Assembly: GCF_009870125.1 (NCBI RefSeq)
Contig: NC_046683.1
Coordinates: 20,965,001 to 21,029,000 of the forward strand
Source of the DNA: Drosophila pseudoobscura
Lineage: Eukaryota > Arthropoda > Insecta > Diptera > Drosophilidae
DNA: 64,000 nucleotides
Direction of reading: 5' to 3'
Shown here: positions 47,886 to 59,314 of the stretch, piece by piece
Layout of the letters: every line of letters starts with the position of its first letter
Position numbering within the stretch: the first letter of the stretch is position 1
Made by a program: the position numbers and the translations under genes
The notes under the pieces: generated by a model
Seen by the model: the letters and a program-made list of their open reading frames with translations, nothing else
Databases searched by the model: none
Told to the model about the DNA's origin: nothing

Positions 47886-48325
47886 TAAAACGAGCGGAGC
47901 GTTGTGAGTCGCAGCTCGGGCCGCGACTCTACACGTATACCCAGAACTCATTCAGAACTCATTCTCTCCGTCAGAGTTCGCACGCTGAACGATAGGAGTG
48001 TGTGTGGAAGAGGAAAATGAGTAGGCGCTCTCTACGATTCTGCGTCTGTGGTTTTATTTCGTATCTTCAAAATTGTTCGTTTTTAAAGATTTTCGTACTT
48101 TGTGGAGGCAGACCGGGGCGTGTGATAACCGTGTGATATCACAGGAGCCTGTATACAAAATTAGTTTTCTCTAGCTCTTATAGTCCCTGAGATCTAGGCT
48201 CTAATCGGGACGGACGGACAGAAGGGTGGATATATCTATACTTCATGGGGTTGAAAACGCTTCCATCTGGCCGTTACACACATCCATTTACACCACAAAT
48301 CTAATATACCTCGATATATACCTCT
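47886..48325 (-). mobile_element. INE-1/DINE-1 copy, internally deleted
   Basis: It begins with AAAACGAGCGGAGCGTTGTGAG and the CGCAGCTCGGGCCGCG stem. It continues through GTATACCCAGAACTCATTC, CTACGATTCTGCGTCTG, GCTCTTATAGTCCCTGAGATC, GACGGACGGACAG and TTCATGGGGTTGAAAACGC, and ends with ACCACAAATCTAATATACC. The internal sub-repeats are mostly missing. Confidence 0.8.
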
Positions 48326-48836
48326 GAATATTTAACTCAAACTGCAAAAAATTACATAATTTTCATGATTATAAACAAGCATAGTCACTTTTTCAAATGC
48401 TCGGATATGGTATATGCTATCATTATAATCCTTAAAAATTCCCAAATAGATCACCGAATAGAAAACGTATTGTACCTTAAAAAAATAAAATTATAAATGC
48501 CGTTAAACATGGCAAAGGGTTTTTGTCAACCTACGACCATTAACAATCAAACTAAATCATAGTGGAGTAGCCTCAAGTAAATCCTTACTATTGCCATGAA
48601 GCAAATATACACGGTGGTCCACTCCCGCAACGCGCTCTCTTTTCGGGGCTTATTTTGCTCAGTGACAGCAGCTTCGTTTTGATTGCATGTGTGTGAGTAA
48701 TGAATAGGATGTGAGTTACGTTTTAGATTAAGAATAGGACCCAAAAGTGAGCGCTCTAACGCCTGCCCTTAGTTAGTCTTGAGTTGAGTTCATAAATACT
48801 CGTATTTTGCTATATCGTGCATAAAACATAAACCCC
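48326..48836. other. Gene-free interval with a single arm of the fold-back repeat
   Basis: About 48607-48656 (TATACACGGTGGTCC..CCCGCAACGCGCTCTCTTTTCGGGGCTTATTT) is roughly 88% identical, by eye, to the left arm of the inverted repeat at 41838. No gene is present. Confidence 0.5.
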
Positions 48837-49843
48837 AACGAGGGGGAACGTTGTGAGTTGCTGCGGACACCGCAACTCTACAGTTATACCCGATACTAAG
48901 TCAGTATGGCTCTCCTCCGGCAGACGCTGCGAATATTAAACGACACGAAAAAGAGTGCGTGCGAGAGAGACAGAAAATCAGTCTGAGCGTGACGTCGGGC
49001 GCTGCGTAGCCACAGCAAATTGATATGTTGCTTTTGGCTATAAAAATGATCTGATCTGATCCAGATTGCAACTGGATAGATTCTGGTCATTCTCTATGAT
49101 TCTGCGTTTTCTCGAATCTGCAATATTGTCCTTTGTGGGGGCGGATGGGGGTGGGGCGAAATTCTGAGATATACGTTTTATAGTGAGATCTTACAGAAGT
49201 GCGGATACCAAATTTGGTTACTCTCGCCTTAATAGTCTCTGAGGGGGGGCGGAAGGGGGTGTGGCGAAATTTTGACACAAAACGGTCAAGGTCCGATATC
49301 ACAGGAGTGTGGATACCAAATTTGGTTGCTCTGGCTCTTATAGGTTCTGAGATCCTTGAACTCATATTTTGAAATTGGCAAAACCGACCATGAAACCTGT
49401 GTGTTAGAGAGAGACAGAGCGAGAAAGAATGAAATTGTTTTCTTGATTCTGCCTATAAAAATTATACGATCTGGTTCAGATTTCGCACTCTAGAAAATAC
49501 AGTCATCCTTTACGATTCTGCCACAGATTTTCGTACTTTGTGGGGGCGGAAGTGGGCGGGGCGAAGTTTTGAAATATTTTTGTAGCAGTGAAATATCACA
49601 GAAGTCTGGATCCAAAACATCGTTGCTCTAGCTCTTATAGTCTTTGAGCATTAGGCGCTGAAGGGGACGGACAGACGGACGGACGGACAGACAGACATGG
49701 CTCAATCGATTCGGCTATTGATGCTGATCATGAAAATATATACTTTATGGGGTCGGAAACGATTCCTTCTGGACGTTACACACATCCACTTTTACCACAA
49801 ATCTAATATACCCCAATACTCATTTTGAGTATCGGGTATAAAA
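48837..49843 (-). mobile_element. INE-1/DINE-1 helitron-like element, full-length
   Basis: It runs from AACGAGGGGGAACGTTGTGAG through the GTTGCTGCGGACACCGCAAC stem, TATACCCGATACTAAGTCAGT, GCGAGAGAGACAGAAAATCAG (48961-48981), internal sub-repeats about 49130-49380 and the GACGGACGGACAGACAGACATGG microsatellite (about 49665-49700), to GAGTATCGGGTATA. This is the mirror of the copy at 16331. No coding sequence. Confidence 0.9.
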
Positions 49844-52800
49844 ATCCAATTAACAATTATGGATTGTGTGTGGACTGTGACGCCTCCCTCTTCGTTTCTG
49901 CGACCCTAACTTTTTTCTGTGATTCGAACAATGGGTTTGTTTTAAATCATGTACGAGAATTTCCGAATATTGAATTCATTTATGATTAAAGTTTGCAATT
50001 AACTTTAACATACTATGTAGGTTGCATAGGTTTTGGTTACTAAACCTCAGATGAGGAAGTCGATTGCACTAACAACGTCCAGTTGGAATTTTTTAGTACG
50101 AATTTTCTTCGGAAGAAGAAAACGAAAGTTTCCGAATCCGATGCCTCCACGACCTTTATTCTAGGAAACACCCCACCATTAACTGACTTACATCTCTTTT
50201 CAACTGCCTGATTGTGTTTTCATTGCTAAACCATTTCATTTCAAAGGGGATTTCCCAGTCTCTGAGTGTCATCAAATCATGTTCAAAGCATATATCATCA
50301 ATCCTGAAGTGTTATCATCTTGCTCGCAGTGTTCCGCAAGTGGATTGTCAGGGTCGCAGATTTCTATTATATATTATATAATTATATTCACAATTTCTAT
50401 TGTGATCTCGTATCAATCGAAATTGCCCAACGTTGACCAAAAGCATCTGGAAGACCTTATAGTTTCTTTCGCGCTCTGGCAGAAACTACTAAAAATGTAT
50501 CCATCTCTATTACGATCTATAGACGCTCTGTATACGCTTTAATTGTTCAAATTGCTTTCAAATAAGAGGAAAAGTGCTGATGGTTAATCTCGCATGTTCA
50601 TGCTGATCAAGAATATATGTACATGTATATATACATGCATTTTTTGGTGCGGAAAGGGATCCTTCTGTGATTTTCAAACTGGCAGGACTGCAATCGACCC
50701 AAGGTGGCGCTTGGTCGGGCTCTTGTGAAAAGACAGTCTGACATGTCTAGATGTTAGATGTTGTTTATACAATACATACGTACATATGCATATGCATGTA
50801 TTTATGTATATATGTATGTATATTACGACTATTTGTGGATTCCTTCTGCCTTTAACATTCGAGAAAACTTAAACTATTTCCATGTTTACTTACCTTACTT
50901 ACCGTACCTAAGCACAGGAGCAGTGGACCTGCTACTATGTATATAGAGAGTTTATTTTGGGTACTGTACAACAAAAATCGATATACCTCCATACTTTTTT
51001 TCCATATATTTTTATCTTTATTTTTTAAATTTATTTTTCATTTTTTTTGTCTTGATTTTTTTGGGTTTTCCTGGTAGCTCGCACAGCTGAAATATTTTGT
51101 TGTATATCAGATTTTACAGTACAAACGTTTTTGTTTTGCTCATTTCTTATGTACATAAAAACAAATCCAACTAAATTCTATTAATTTTACTTAAATGTGT
51201 TTTAACATGAGAATCATGAATTTTCGCATTATGCGGCATACTTCTGTTTTTAATTTTTCATTTTTCATTTTCCGATTATCGTTTTTGTTTTTATTTGTTC
51301 TTTTACGTGTTGAATTTGCTGGATATTCCCATTGGATGTGTATTATGCAATATTTAATTGTTGAATATTTGTATATTTAGTTTATGGTTTATCTTTGTAT
51401 GGTTGTAGCGTAGTAGACATTGAATGCTTTACGATTTGAATGGTTTCTCTTGCTTCTGGCTGCTGGCTGCTGTATTTCACGTTCACTTAGGTATTGTTAT
51501 AGTTTTTCTTAGTTTCGTTTCTTTTCCTATTCCCTCGACTCGCGTAGTTCCCCTTCTTAGATTATTGGGGGTATGTTTTCCTCCCATATCTTTCCCTCAT
51601 TCTCATTCTTTTGCTTTATTCCCGCTCCTGCCTGACTGCAATCGGAACAATTTGATCGCATGGGATTTCTGTGTACATATACATACATACATATACATAC
51701 ATATACATACATATATGGATATGGATATTTCTTTTTTCTTACACTTTTAGATTAAATTTAACTTTGATTTGCTAGGCGATATCGTTACTCATTATATCCA
51801 CCAAAAAAAATATTCCCTATGTATAATTAATTTTACTTTATCATATATAAAATGTATCGTCTCCTCCCCTCCTTTTCCCTGTGCCTGCTTATACGAGTGC
51901 ATATCCTCCTGGTACGTATATGAGTCAGAGTACATCTGAGTAGTCAGCTTTTGAAGACTTGACTACTGGAATGGGGCTGCAATTGAGGGGAGGGGTCAAG
52001 GTTCTAGGGTCTAAGGTCTAGGGTCTGGATCCGGGATATGTGGGTTATACACACATATGTGTGTACATATGTATGTATGTATGGTATGGGTATTATGGTA
52101 TATTTTGGATATGAGCACACAAATTCTATTTGATTTATTTCCGTCTTTTCCTTACTTTTTCTTCTTTCTGAGTTGCTTTTAATGCTTTTGGCACATTTAA
52201 TTCTGCTTTTTCTGCCTCGTACTCAACTTCTTTTGATTTACATAATATTTTAGCATTGAATTGAATCGAGCACGCACACACATGTAGATATTGGATATTC
52301 ATACACGTATACGTATACGTATACGTATACGAATACGTATGGACTGTGGGTGGTTCCTGTATCTTTATCTGCCTGTCTGTCTCTGTGCATGGGATAGAGC
52401 CATGCACCGGTCTGGTCTGTGGCTCTAGTGGGGATGCTCTAGTGGGAGTAGTTAGAGACCAAGGATCCAAATTATTATTTTCTTTGCACGGTAACAAAGG
52501 TCTGCTTTGATAGGGGTGCAGTGAGGTGAACTAATTCTCACAGGAATGGAGAATGCCAAGTGGGTGGCACAGAACTGATTAAAAATCGAGTAACGTACTC
52601 TACGCTCTGGCAGTGAATGGTTACAGCTGCCCATTGAAATGGCGAAATCTGCATATTGTATAAATACTTTCTCTATCAGTAATTCATTCTCTCAAACTGA
52701 AGCAATTATGGCATTCGGGACACTCATCTAGTTGGTTGGAACTAGTTCATAGTTCATAGGATATGGATGCACTTCAAGTGACATATTTAATTTAATTTCA

Positions 52801-53879
52801 TTTAATTTAATTTAATTTGGCTCTCCCAAATCAGTTCCCCTTATTCCAACCACCACAGAATTGGTACTAAGTTGCTCACGTAGAACGTCCTCGAAGGTGA
52901 CCAGTACCACACCTGCACCCGCAGCCGCTCCCGCACCCGCACAGAGGTTCGGTCCCAGGTTCGGAAAAGTACCTACGCAGCTGGCTTACATCTAGATTCT
53001 AGAGAGACCCACGGACGTCCGCAGTTAGTCTTTTGAGCTATGCAAAGGAGACAAACAAAACGAGTCAAAAAATAGAACCATGACATCAACGAAAACGTTC
53101 TCCAGATCACTACGAGTGTAGATATTTACAATTTATGGGCTGCATAGTTCGTCTGAACATTTGCGATTTTACTTGAACGTCAAGTCTACTCCACTAGTCC
53201 ATGACTGGCTTCTTTCAGCTTCTCCTCCTTCTCCCCCCTTGAGCAGGCCACTTTTATATACAGAACTCTGGGCTAACAGAACGTGGCTTATCATCTGCAC
53301 ACATGTACGAGTATGTATTTAGATATACAATATATTTCCCCTAGAAAAACACACAAACCACAGAACACAAAAACCAAATAACAAACACCGAACGTAGAGG
53401 TCTGCTTATAGGTTAGACAACTAGATCATCATAATAGCTATCGATATATGTATATTTGGGGCACACATGCAGATCGTTCCTTAGTCGCACTCAGTCAATG
53501 TGTACTCCAGAGCAGCCAAAGGCATTCAAAGAACCGAACACCGATAAATCTTATTATTTTTATAGTTGATTTTCTTCTTTGTTTTCGTTTTCGTTTTCGT
53601 TCCTTTTTCTTTTTCATTTTTCATTTTTCATTTTCCACTAACGAGGTAACATTTAAACGCATTTTATTTTCCACTTAACTACGAAACTTTAGTTTTTCCA
53701 CTTGCTTTTGATTTAATATTCATTCAATTTGGCCTGCTCCTTTTCTTTCCTCCTTTTCTCTCTCTCTCACCCTTTGTAATTAGCAAGATGATTAGGTCGA
53801 TGATTTATGCTCGGACTTTCCAGTCTCGTGTGGGGCCAGGAGAGACAAGAACCGAGGGTCATAGACACAGGGAGGTAAC
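49844..53879. other. About 4 kb without a supported gene
   Basis: It is AT-rich, with poly-T stretches near 50990-51060 and TATGTA/TACATA clusters (50770-50825, 51676-51715, 52050-52082). An ACGTAT hexamer array is at 52305-52340. A short INE-1/DINE-1 scrap (TGCTGATCAAGAATATATG to GCGGAAAGGGATCCTTCTG) lies at about 50600-50679 in minus orientation. The plus ORF at 50279-50542 has no domain. The region lies just beyond the 3' end of the DIP gene and may include its 3' UTR. Confidence 0.4.
52305..52340. repeat. (ACGTAT)n hexamer array
   Basis: Six units of ACGTAT with one variant (ACGAAT). The unit is itself nearly self-complementary (ATACGTAT). Confidence 0.85.

Positions 53880-53905
<26 letters not shown>
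53880..53905. repeat. (GA)13 microsatellite
   Basis: A pure GA run just downstream of the DIP stop codon. GA runs of this type match the core of the Drosophila MSL recognition element; see findings. Confidence 0.9.
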
Positions 53906-53910
<5 letters not shown>

Positions 53911-53973
53911 CTCGTTCCCTGGGCCCCCATAATCGCGTTTGTATAATTACAATTGAATTAAGCTATAATAATC

Positions 53974-56855
53974 TTACTTTGTTGATGGTGTTCGGGCTAA
54001 TCCTTCCACGCTCCAGCCAATGCCATTTGCCCCGGCCCTGGCCGTCGTCGCTGATCTTTCGCAGTACTCGTGCTCCGCATCCCCAGCCCCATTCAGCTCA
54101 AGTCTCAGATTCGTTTCCTTTGTGTCCTTTTGTCTGGCGCCCTTTGTGTAAAAGAACATTGTGGCCGCCGCCGTTGTGGTTGTTGGTGCCACCGCCTCCG
54201 CTGTCGCTGTCGTGGCTAATATTACCAATAGGGCTAATATAAATGTCTTGATTAGCTGCATTGTACCCTGAGCTGGGGCTGGGGCACGGGTCGAGTCTGC
54301 GGAGCTGCCCAGCTCAGGCTCCTGCGTGCGGTCCTTGTAGAGACGACCGTTCTGGTTGCGTGCGCCCTCTTCGTGCCGGTTCTCCTTGTGCCGGTTCTCC
54401 ACCTCGTGTCTCTGCATCAAGAGAGAGAGCGTTTTATTTGGTTAACGGCCTTTAAAAGTTGTTCAGAAGTACTCGTTGTTGTGGTGTGGAACTGATATAC
54501 ATAGGCTGTACTTCGATCTGAATATGAATACTTACTGTTACTTCGTTGATATCGTCATCGCGCATTTGCTTCCTGCCGGGACGTTCCATTTCTGTGGAAG
54601 CAGTGCAATCATCTTTAATTCAACTAGTTTTGTTTATTTATTTAACTAACAACTAACTGCTAACCACGGTTTAAAATATTAACAAAAAACGGAAATTTAG
54701 GAGAGAAAAAAGAGCATACAGTTCTAGCATACTTATTGTGCATGTATATACGAGTATGTTTCATTCTTCAGAGCCACTAGATTGTACTGGACGAACAGCC
54801 GATAGTTGAACACGGAACTCAGAGGGATATATTACACTCGTGTGGCTGTAAGCAACAGTCAGCAGGAAGCGTTTCCGAACGCTAAAGTACAGTCATCTCT
54901 GTCCGTCAGTCCTGTGACAACACATTGCCACAAGTGTATCTCTAATTTCGGACACTCAAGTTAAACAGCTCAAACAGAAGGATCCTATCTATTATGTTGA
55001 TAAAAAGTTGCGATCGGAGCACTACTCCCCTGACTTCCAGGCCACCCGCCCTCTCTCGCTTTCGGACACTCTCTCTGAACCCGCTCTTTGACACTTTCTT
55101 TGACACTCTTCTTCGTCCAGTGTGCATTTTCTAGTGCAGCGAGCGAGATATAACGGCTGCATGATGGGATAGAAAGAGAGTGAGACAGAGCAATGCTGCG
55201 GTATGGAAAAGGCTAGGAAATATTTAAAAATTCTGATCCAATAGGTCAATAGGTGAAAAGGTAAAGGGAGATAAACAAAGTGCAAAAATTAACGTTATAA
55301 CATAACCAGAGTTCGCGCTAGATCTCTCTAAAGAGAGAAAAGTGCCAGCAAAATTGAGAGAGTCCTACTACAGATTTTTTGTTAGCATATTATACTTAAA
55401 TACTACTAAGAAACAATCCTCTATCAATCAGTTTAGAAAGCTGATTTAATGGACACCTGTTTAGATAATATTTTGAACAACTTTGAAATTGGTTTGAAAA
55501 TTTAAACTTCCAATACTAAAGGGAAGAGTATTGTTCTGCCTGAAAACAGAAAGTCGGCAATATAAATTTCAAGGCATGCCACATCATAGTAAAAAGTAAG
55601 AAGATTACCATTCATTCATTCATTTGAATATGTTAGTGTACTCCTAATGGAAATGTAGTCTTGGTCAGTAGCTCCCTGGAGCATCGGTTGGAATCAACTA
55701 AACTCATGTAGTGACCAAGCTTGAATAAAAGTAAAGGAGGAAACGGGACCAACTGCAATCAAATACATAGTACATGCACATGCGATATCCAGCTCATCCG
55801 GTGAACCAGTTTATAGGAAACCAAAATACACACACTTTATGGGGTAGGAAACGATTCCTTTTGGCCGTTACATACATCTACACTAATCTGTTATCCCCCT
55901 TTACTGTCTAGGTACCGGGTATAAGCACGGTGTACGAGTATATCACTTACCATACAGTCGAATGGTGCCTTCCGTGTCCCCGATGCTGTTCTTGGAGATG
56001 CACTTGTAGCCTCCGAAATCGCTCGACTGCAGCCGCTTGATGTGCAGCACCATCTCCATGGAGTACATGTTGTGCTCCTTCTCGGTGAGGGCATAACGAT
56101 CGCCGGCAATAATCATTTCACCTGCGACAGAGCGTAGAGCAGACGATGAAAACGAGATGAGATGTGATGAGGTGGCACGAGGTGTGAATGGAGTCATGAA
56201 TACGAAGCAGGGCCGAAGCAGGAGGTTTAACCAAATGAGTTTAAGTTACGGGAAAAGAGCGAGGAGCAGAGAGAGAAAGCACGAAGCATGAAGCATGCAG
56301 CATGAAACACGGAGAATGCTGTTGATGAGAAGTCGAGCCATTGATGATGACATTTCTGCCATGGCTGCTGAACGTTTCACGTTTACGCTGTGGCTCCTGT
56401 CACGTTTGCAATATACGTCAAATGCACTTGACAAAAGAGCCATCCAGCCAACTCTCTACTCTCTACCCACTCTACCCACTCTGCTTACTCCTTTCTCCAC
56501 ACCAGTCCTCTTAACAACAAAATATTTCAGCGTCGAACACGAACCAAATAAAGACAAATTGCGGCATTGAAAGGTTTATAAAGTTTCAACGACTGTACCA
56601 AACTTGGAAATGCTAAATGAAAAATTCAATTCGTGGCCAATGGTGGCAACCTTTGACTGCCAGTGCCACTGCCACTGCCACTGCCACTGCCAATGCCGTT
56701 GCCGCCATTGCTCCCGTCACTACTCCCTGGCTTACCATTCTCGCGCTGCCAGTAATTGATGGCCTTTGGCGATGCCTCGACATTGCAAATTAATGTGACA
56801 TCCGTTAGGACCGGGGCGCCGACCAATTGATTTGGCACTTGAACCAGCGGATGAA
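53974..56855 (-). CDS. 3' part of a DIP (Dpr-interacting protein) immunoglobulin receptor, probably DIP-beta-like
   Basis: Four minus-strand exons are seen: 56736-56855, 55951-56121, 54536-54591 and 53974-54411, with GT-AG junctions and matching phases (1, 1, 0). They spell the third Ig domain: HPLVQVPNQLVGAPVLTDV, LICNVEASPKAINYWQREN, GEMIIAGDRYALTEKE, MVLHIKRLQSSDFGGYKC and ISKNSIGDTEGTIRLYEMER. The Ig cysteines are C of LICN and C of GYKC. A linker (GRKQMRDDDINEVTRHEVEN, NQNGRLYKDRT) leads to a hydrophobic stretch (LIKTFILALLVILA) that fits a GPI signal or membrane anchor, and then about 75 further residues to TAA. DIPs bind Dpr proteins at neuronal surfaces and guide synaptic matching. 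The first two Ig domains and the start are not found here, so the gene is partial and likely runs past 64000. The paralogue assignment rests on memory and X-linkage. Confidence 0.85.
55822..55924 (-). mobile_element. INE-1/DINE-1 5'-end fragment in a DIP intron
   Basis: CACTTTATGGGGTAGGAAACGATTCCTTTTGGCCGTTACATACATC through GGTACCGGGTATAA is the inverted 5' end of the family. It lies in the intron between the last Ig exon and the short 56-bp exon, ending 25 bp from the splice donor at 55949-55950. Confidence 0.75.
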
Positions 56856-58645
56856 CTGCGAAAGAGAGCCAGAGAAACAGAAAAACAGAAAGAGAACGAG
56901 AACGAGAACGAGAAAGGGGAAGAACAAATAGAGAATGAGAGTTAGTAAGTTGGTTATGCCAATCCCAATTGTTAGTCCATCAGCGGCTGTGACCTTGTCG
57001 CTCCCTACCGGGCTAGACTGGCAATTAAGCCCCAACGGACCAGAGTCGAACTTCAAATCAGTGTCCGGTCTCAGTTCGTCTTCCAGTCCCAGTCCGAGTT
57101 CCAGTCCCAGTCCCAGACCCAGACCCAGTCCCAATCCCATCCCTCAACCTTTTTACGAGACGATTGAAGGCACTCGTTTCCCTTGCATCTCTTTCTCGCT
57201 GCTCGTATTAACAAAAACAGGTCCAGACCCCAAAACAACAACTGATACGATTTTAATTGAAAATGAATTATTTTGTTGTTAGAGAGCCAACAATCAGAGT
57301 CGGGCTAACCGTCCATCCTTCTCGCCCAGTAGTCAGTGGAAAAACGAAAGTGGCTTTTTCTCTTTTTCCGATCCCATTTTTGTTGTTTTTTCCGTCCTCT
57401 TGTTGGTTATACACTCACTTGGTTGTGGCTTTTGTTGATAGGAGTTGGCTCCATCAACCATTTGCTTGATAGCATGATGATCCCTTAAGGGCTTAACGAG
57501 TCTTTCATTCAAAAATAATGATATCACACGGGAATTATGGATTTCCTTAGATGTTCTGTATTCGTTCATATGTCATTTAATCAGTGATGTGCGTAAATTT
57601 TTTGCTAGGAATGATCATGGGTAGGATACATATTTCACTAATGGTTGAGTAAATTGGAACATGCTTCAAAGAAAGTCCTTTGGGTCACTGGATGATGCTA
57701 ATCTTGAATTGCATCGAATTACCCTAGTTTTGCCCTTTAGTTACCACCAATTTTACATTCAGTAGGCGGAGAAGAATATCTCATTTGTCCTCACTTTCTT
57801 TTTCGTTGGATATCCTGGTAAGGGAATTCAGAGTGCACCGTAGTCATTGCCTTCCTAGTGGCTCCTGTCCTTTGGGACTTTAACCATGTTTTGTGTGTCG
57901 TGTTGAGATTTTAACGTTCAGTTTTTCTTTATTTTCATCATTTGTTGCCCCTTTTTTGTCCCTCCTTTCATCTCCCTCTAGCTCCTGTCTTTGAGGCTGG
58001 GCTGTCTTGGTTGGCTTGAGGGAACAGAACAGCGGCACCAGTAGAGCCAAGGGCCATAGGTCCGGACCACAGCCGTAACCAGCTCGGGGCCAGCCACTCG
58101 CCGTCATTGTTTTTTGGCTTTTCAACTTTGGTCTTCTCGTCCGCAGCCCCTCCTCCTCCTCCTCCCACTCCTCCTTCGCCGTGGCAGCTGGCTGCCATCC
58201 GCTGCCGTTGGCTGTGTTCGAGCGTTCATTATTGGTCAATTTATTGGATTTGTGCATGCTCCATTCTACATTCCCCATGTGGCCGTTTCCGTGTCCGTAC
58301 TTCTGTCCGTGTGGGGCTGCTTCTTCGCTGCTCCTTCGCTGGGAATAGTGCAGCATATGTCGGGTGTTGCTTGTGTGATGTGTGGTGTACACTCCTGCGC
58401 CACCCCACACCACCCTACGCCACCCCACCGCGGTAGCCTTCCACTTATTGAAAATTCAATTTGTCCTAATAGAGTTTTGTAGCAGGCAGCTGGTTCCAGC
58501 GACTCAAAGATGCAACGGCCGAAATAGTAAATATTCTTCATGCACCTCTGCATGAGAAAAGAAAAGAGAGAGAAAGAGAGAGAGGTAGAAAAGTGGTGAA
58601 AGGAGAATAAGATTGAGGGAAAGAATAATTTTCCTGCTGGATTTT
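56856..58645. other. Presumed DIP intron sequence, low-complexity
   Basis: It contains a GAACGAGAACGAG run (56893-56915), CAGTCC/CAGACC hexamers (57075-57140) and a CCTCCTCCTCC run near 58150. No further Ig exon was found on the minus strand. The minus frame 57880-58428 and plus frames over it have no domain. Confidence 0.4.
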
Positions 58646-58696
58646 TCTTTTATTCGCATTTCTTAATGGCTTACTTCCATTGGAAGTCTTTAACGC

Positions 58697-59257
58697 CTAG
58701 CCCGACGATTCTGAGGTGCTGCTGGTGTCGCTGTCCTCGGTGCTGCTATCGCTGCTCTCGCTGGTGCTATCGCTGCTCTCGCTGGTGCTGTCGCTGCTCT
58801 CGCTGGTGCTATCGCTGGTGCTATCGCTGGTGGACGCACTATCAGTGGTACTATCGGTGGTGCTGTCACTGCTGGAGCTGCTGTCGGTGGTGCTGTCACT
58901 GCTGGAGCCGCTTTCTGTGGTAGAAGTGCTTGGGGGTATGGGCCAGCATGGTCTAGGACGACGACCCGGGGGACGGCGACCCGTGGGACGACGACCTGGG
59001 AAACGACGTGGCGGAGGACCTCCTGGTCCACCGAAACTACCTGGTCCACCAAAGCCGCCTTCATAGCTGCCTGGTCCTCCATAGCCATCGAAATCCCTAC
59101 GACCACCTCGACCTCCTTGGCCACCAGGTCCGCCCAGAGCGCGACTCCGACTGCCTCCACCTCCGCCACCGCGTCCTCCACGACCACCGCCAGGACCGCC
59201 CTGGGCCATGGCCACCGCTATAAGAGCGAGAAGTGCAAGTCCAATGTATTTACGCAT
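58697..59257 (-). CDS. Secreted Gly/Arg-rich protein with Ser/Thr/Asp repeat tail (family member 3)
   Basis: One exon of 186 residues from the ATG at 59257. The signal peptide MRKYIGLALLALIAVAMAQ matches the two paralogues at 14534 and 19875 in length and in its AQ end. The mature part starts Gly-rich (GGPGGGRGGRGGGGGG), continues with GGYGGPGSYEGG-like aromatic/Gly sequence and an Arg/Pro block (RRPTGRRPPGRRPRP) with one Cys, then ends in an extended STTESGSSSDSTTDSS and SDSTSESSD repeat tail rich in Ser, Thr, Asp and Glu. A TATA box is at 59315-59321 and AATAAA at 58649-58654. The tail codons are repetitive, suggesting replication-slippage growth. It probably lies in an intron of the DIP gene on the same strand. 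A secreted structural or mucin-like role is inferred. Confidence 0.85.
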   Translation of the reverse strand: MRKYIGLALLALIAVAMAQGGPGGGRGGRGGGGGGSRSRALGGPGGQGGRGGRRDFDGYGGPGSYEGGFGGPGSFGGPGGPPPRRFPGRRPTGRRPPGRRPRPCWPIPPSTSTTESGSSSDSTTDSSSSSDSTTDSTTDSASTSDSTSDSTSESSDSTSESSDSTSESSDSSTEDSDTSSTSESSG

Positions 59258-59314
59258 GCTTAGTCTTAGATAGCAATCAGATGAGCAACTGACTTTACTG
59301 CCCACCGAATCACC

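Noticed and set aside
57880-58428. Long minus-strand ORF of 182 codons in presumed DIP intron
   Set aside because: Trp/Gly/Lys-rich low-complexity reading frame with no domain; not part of the DIP Ig exons.
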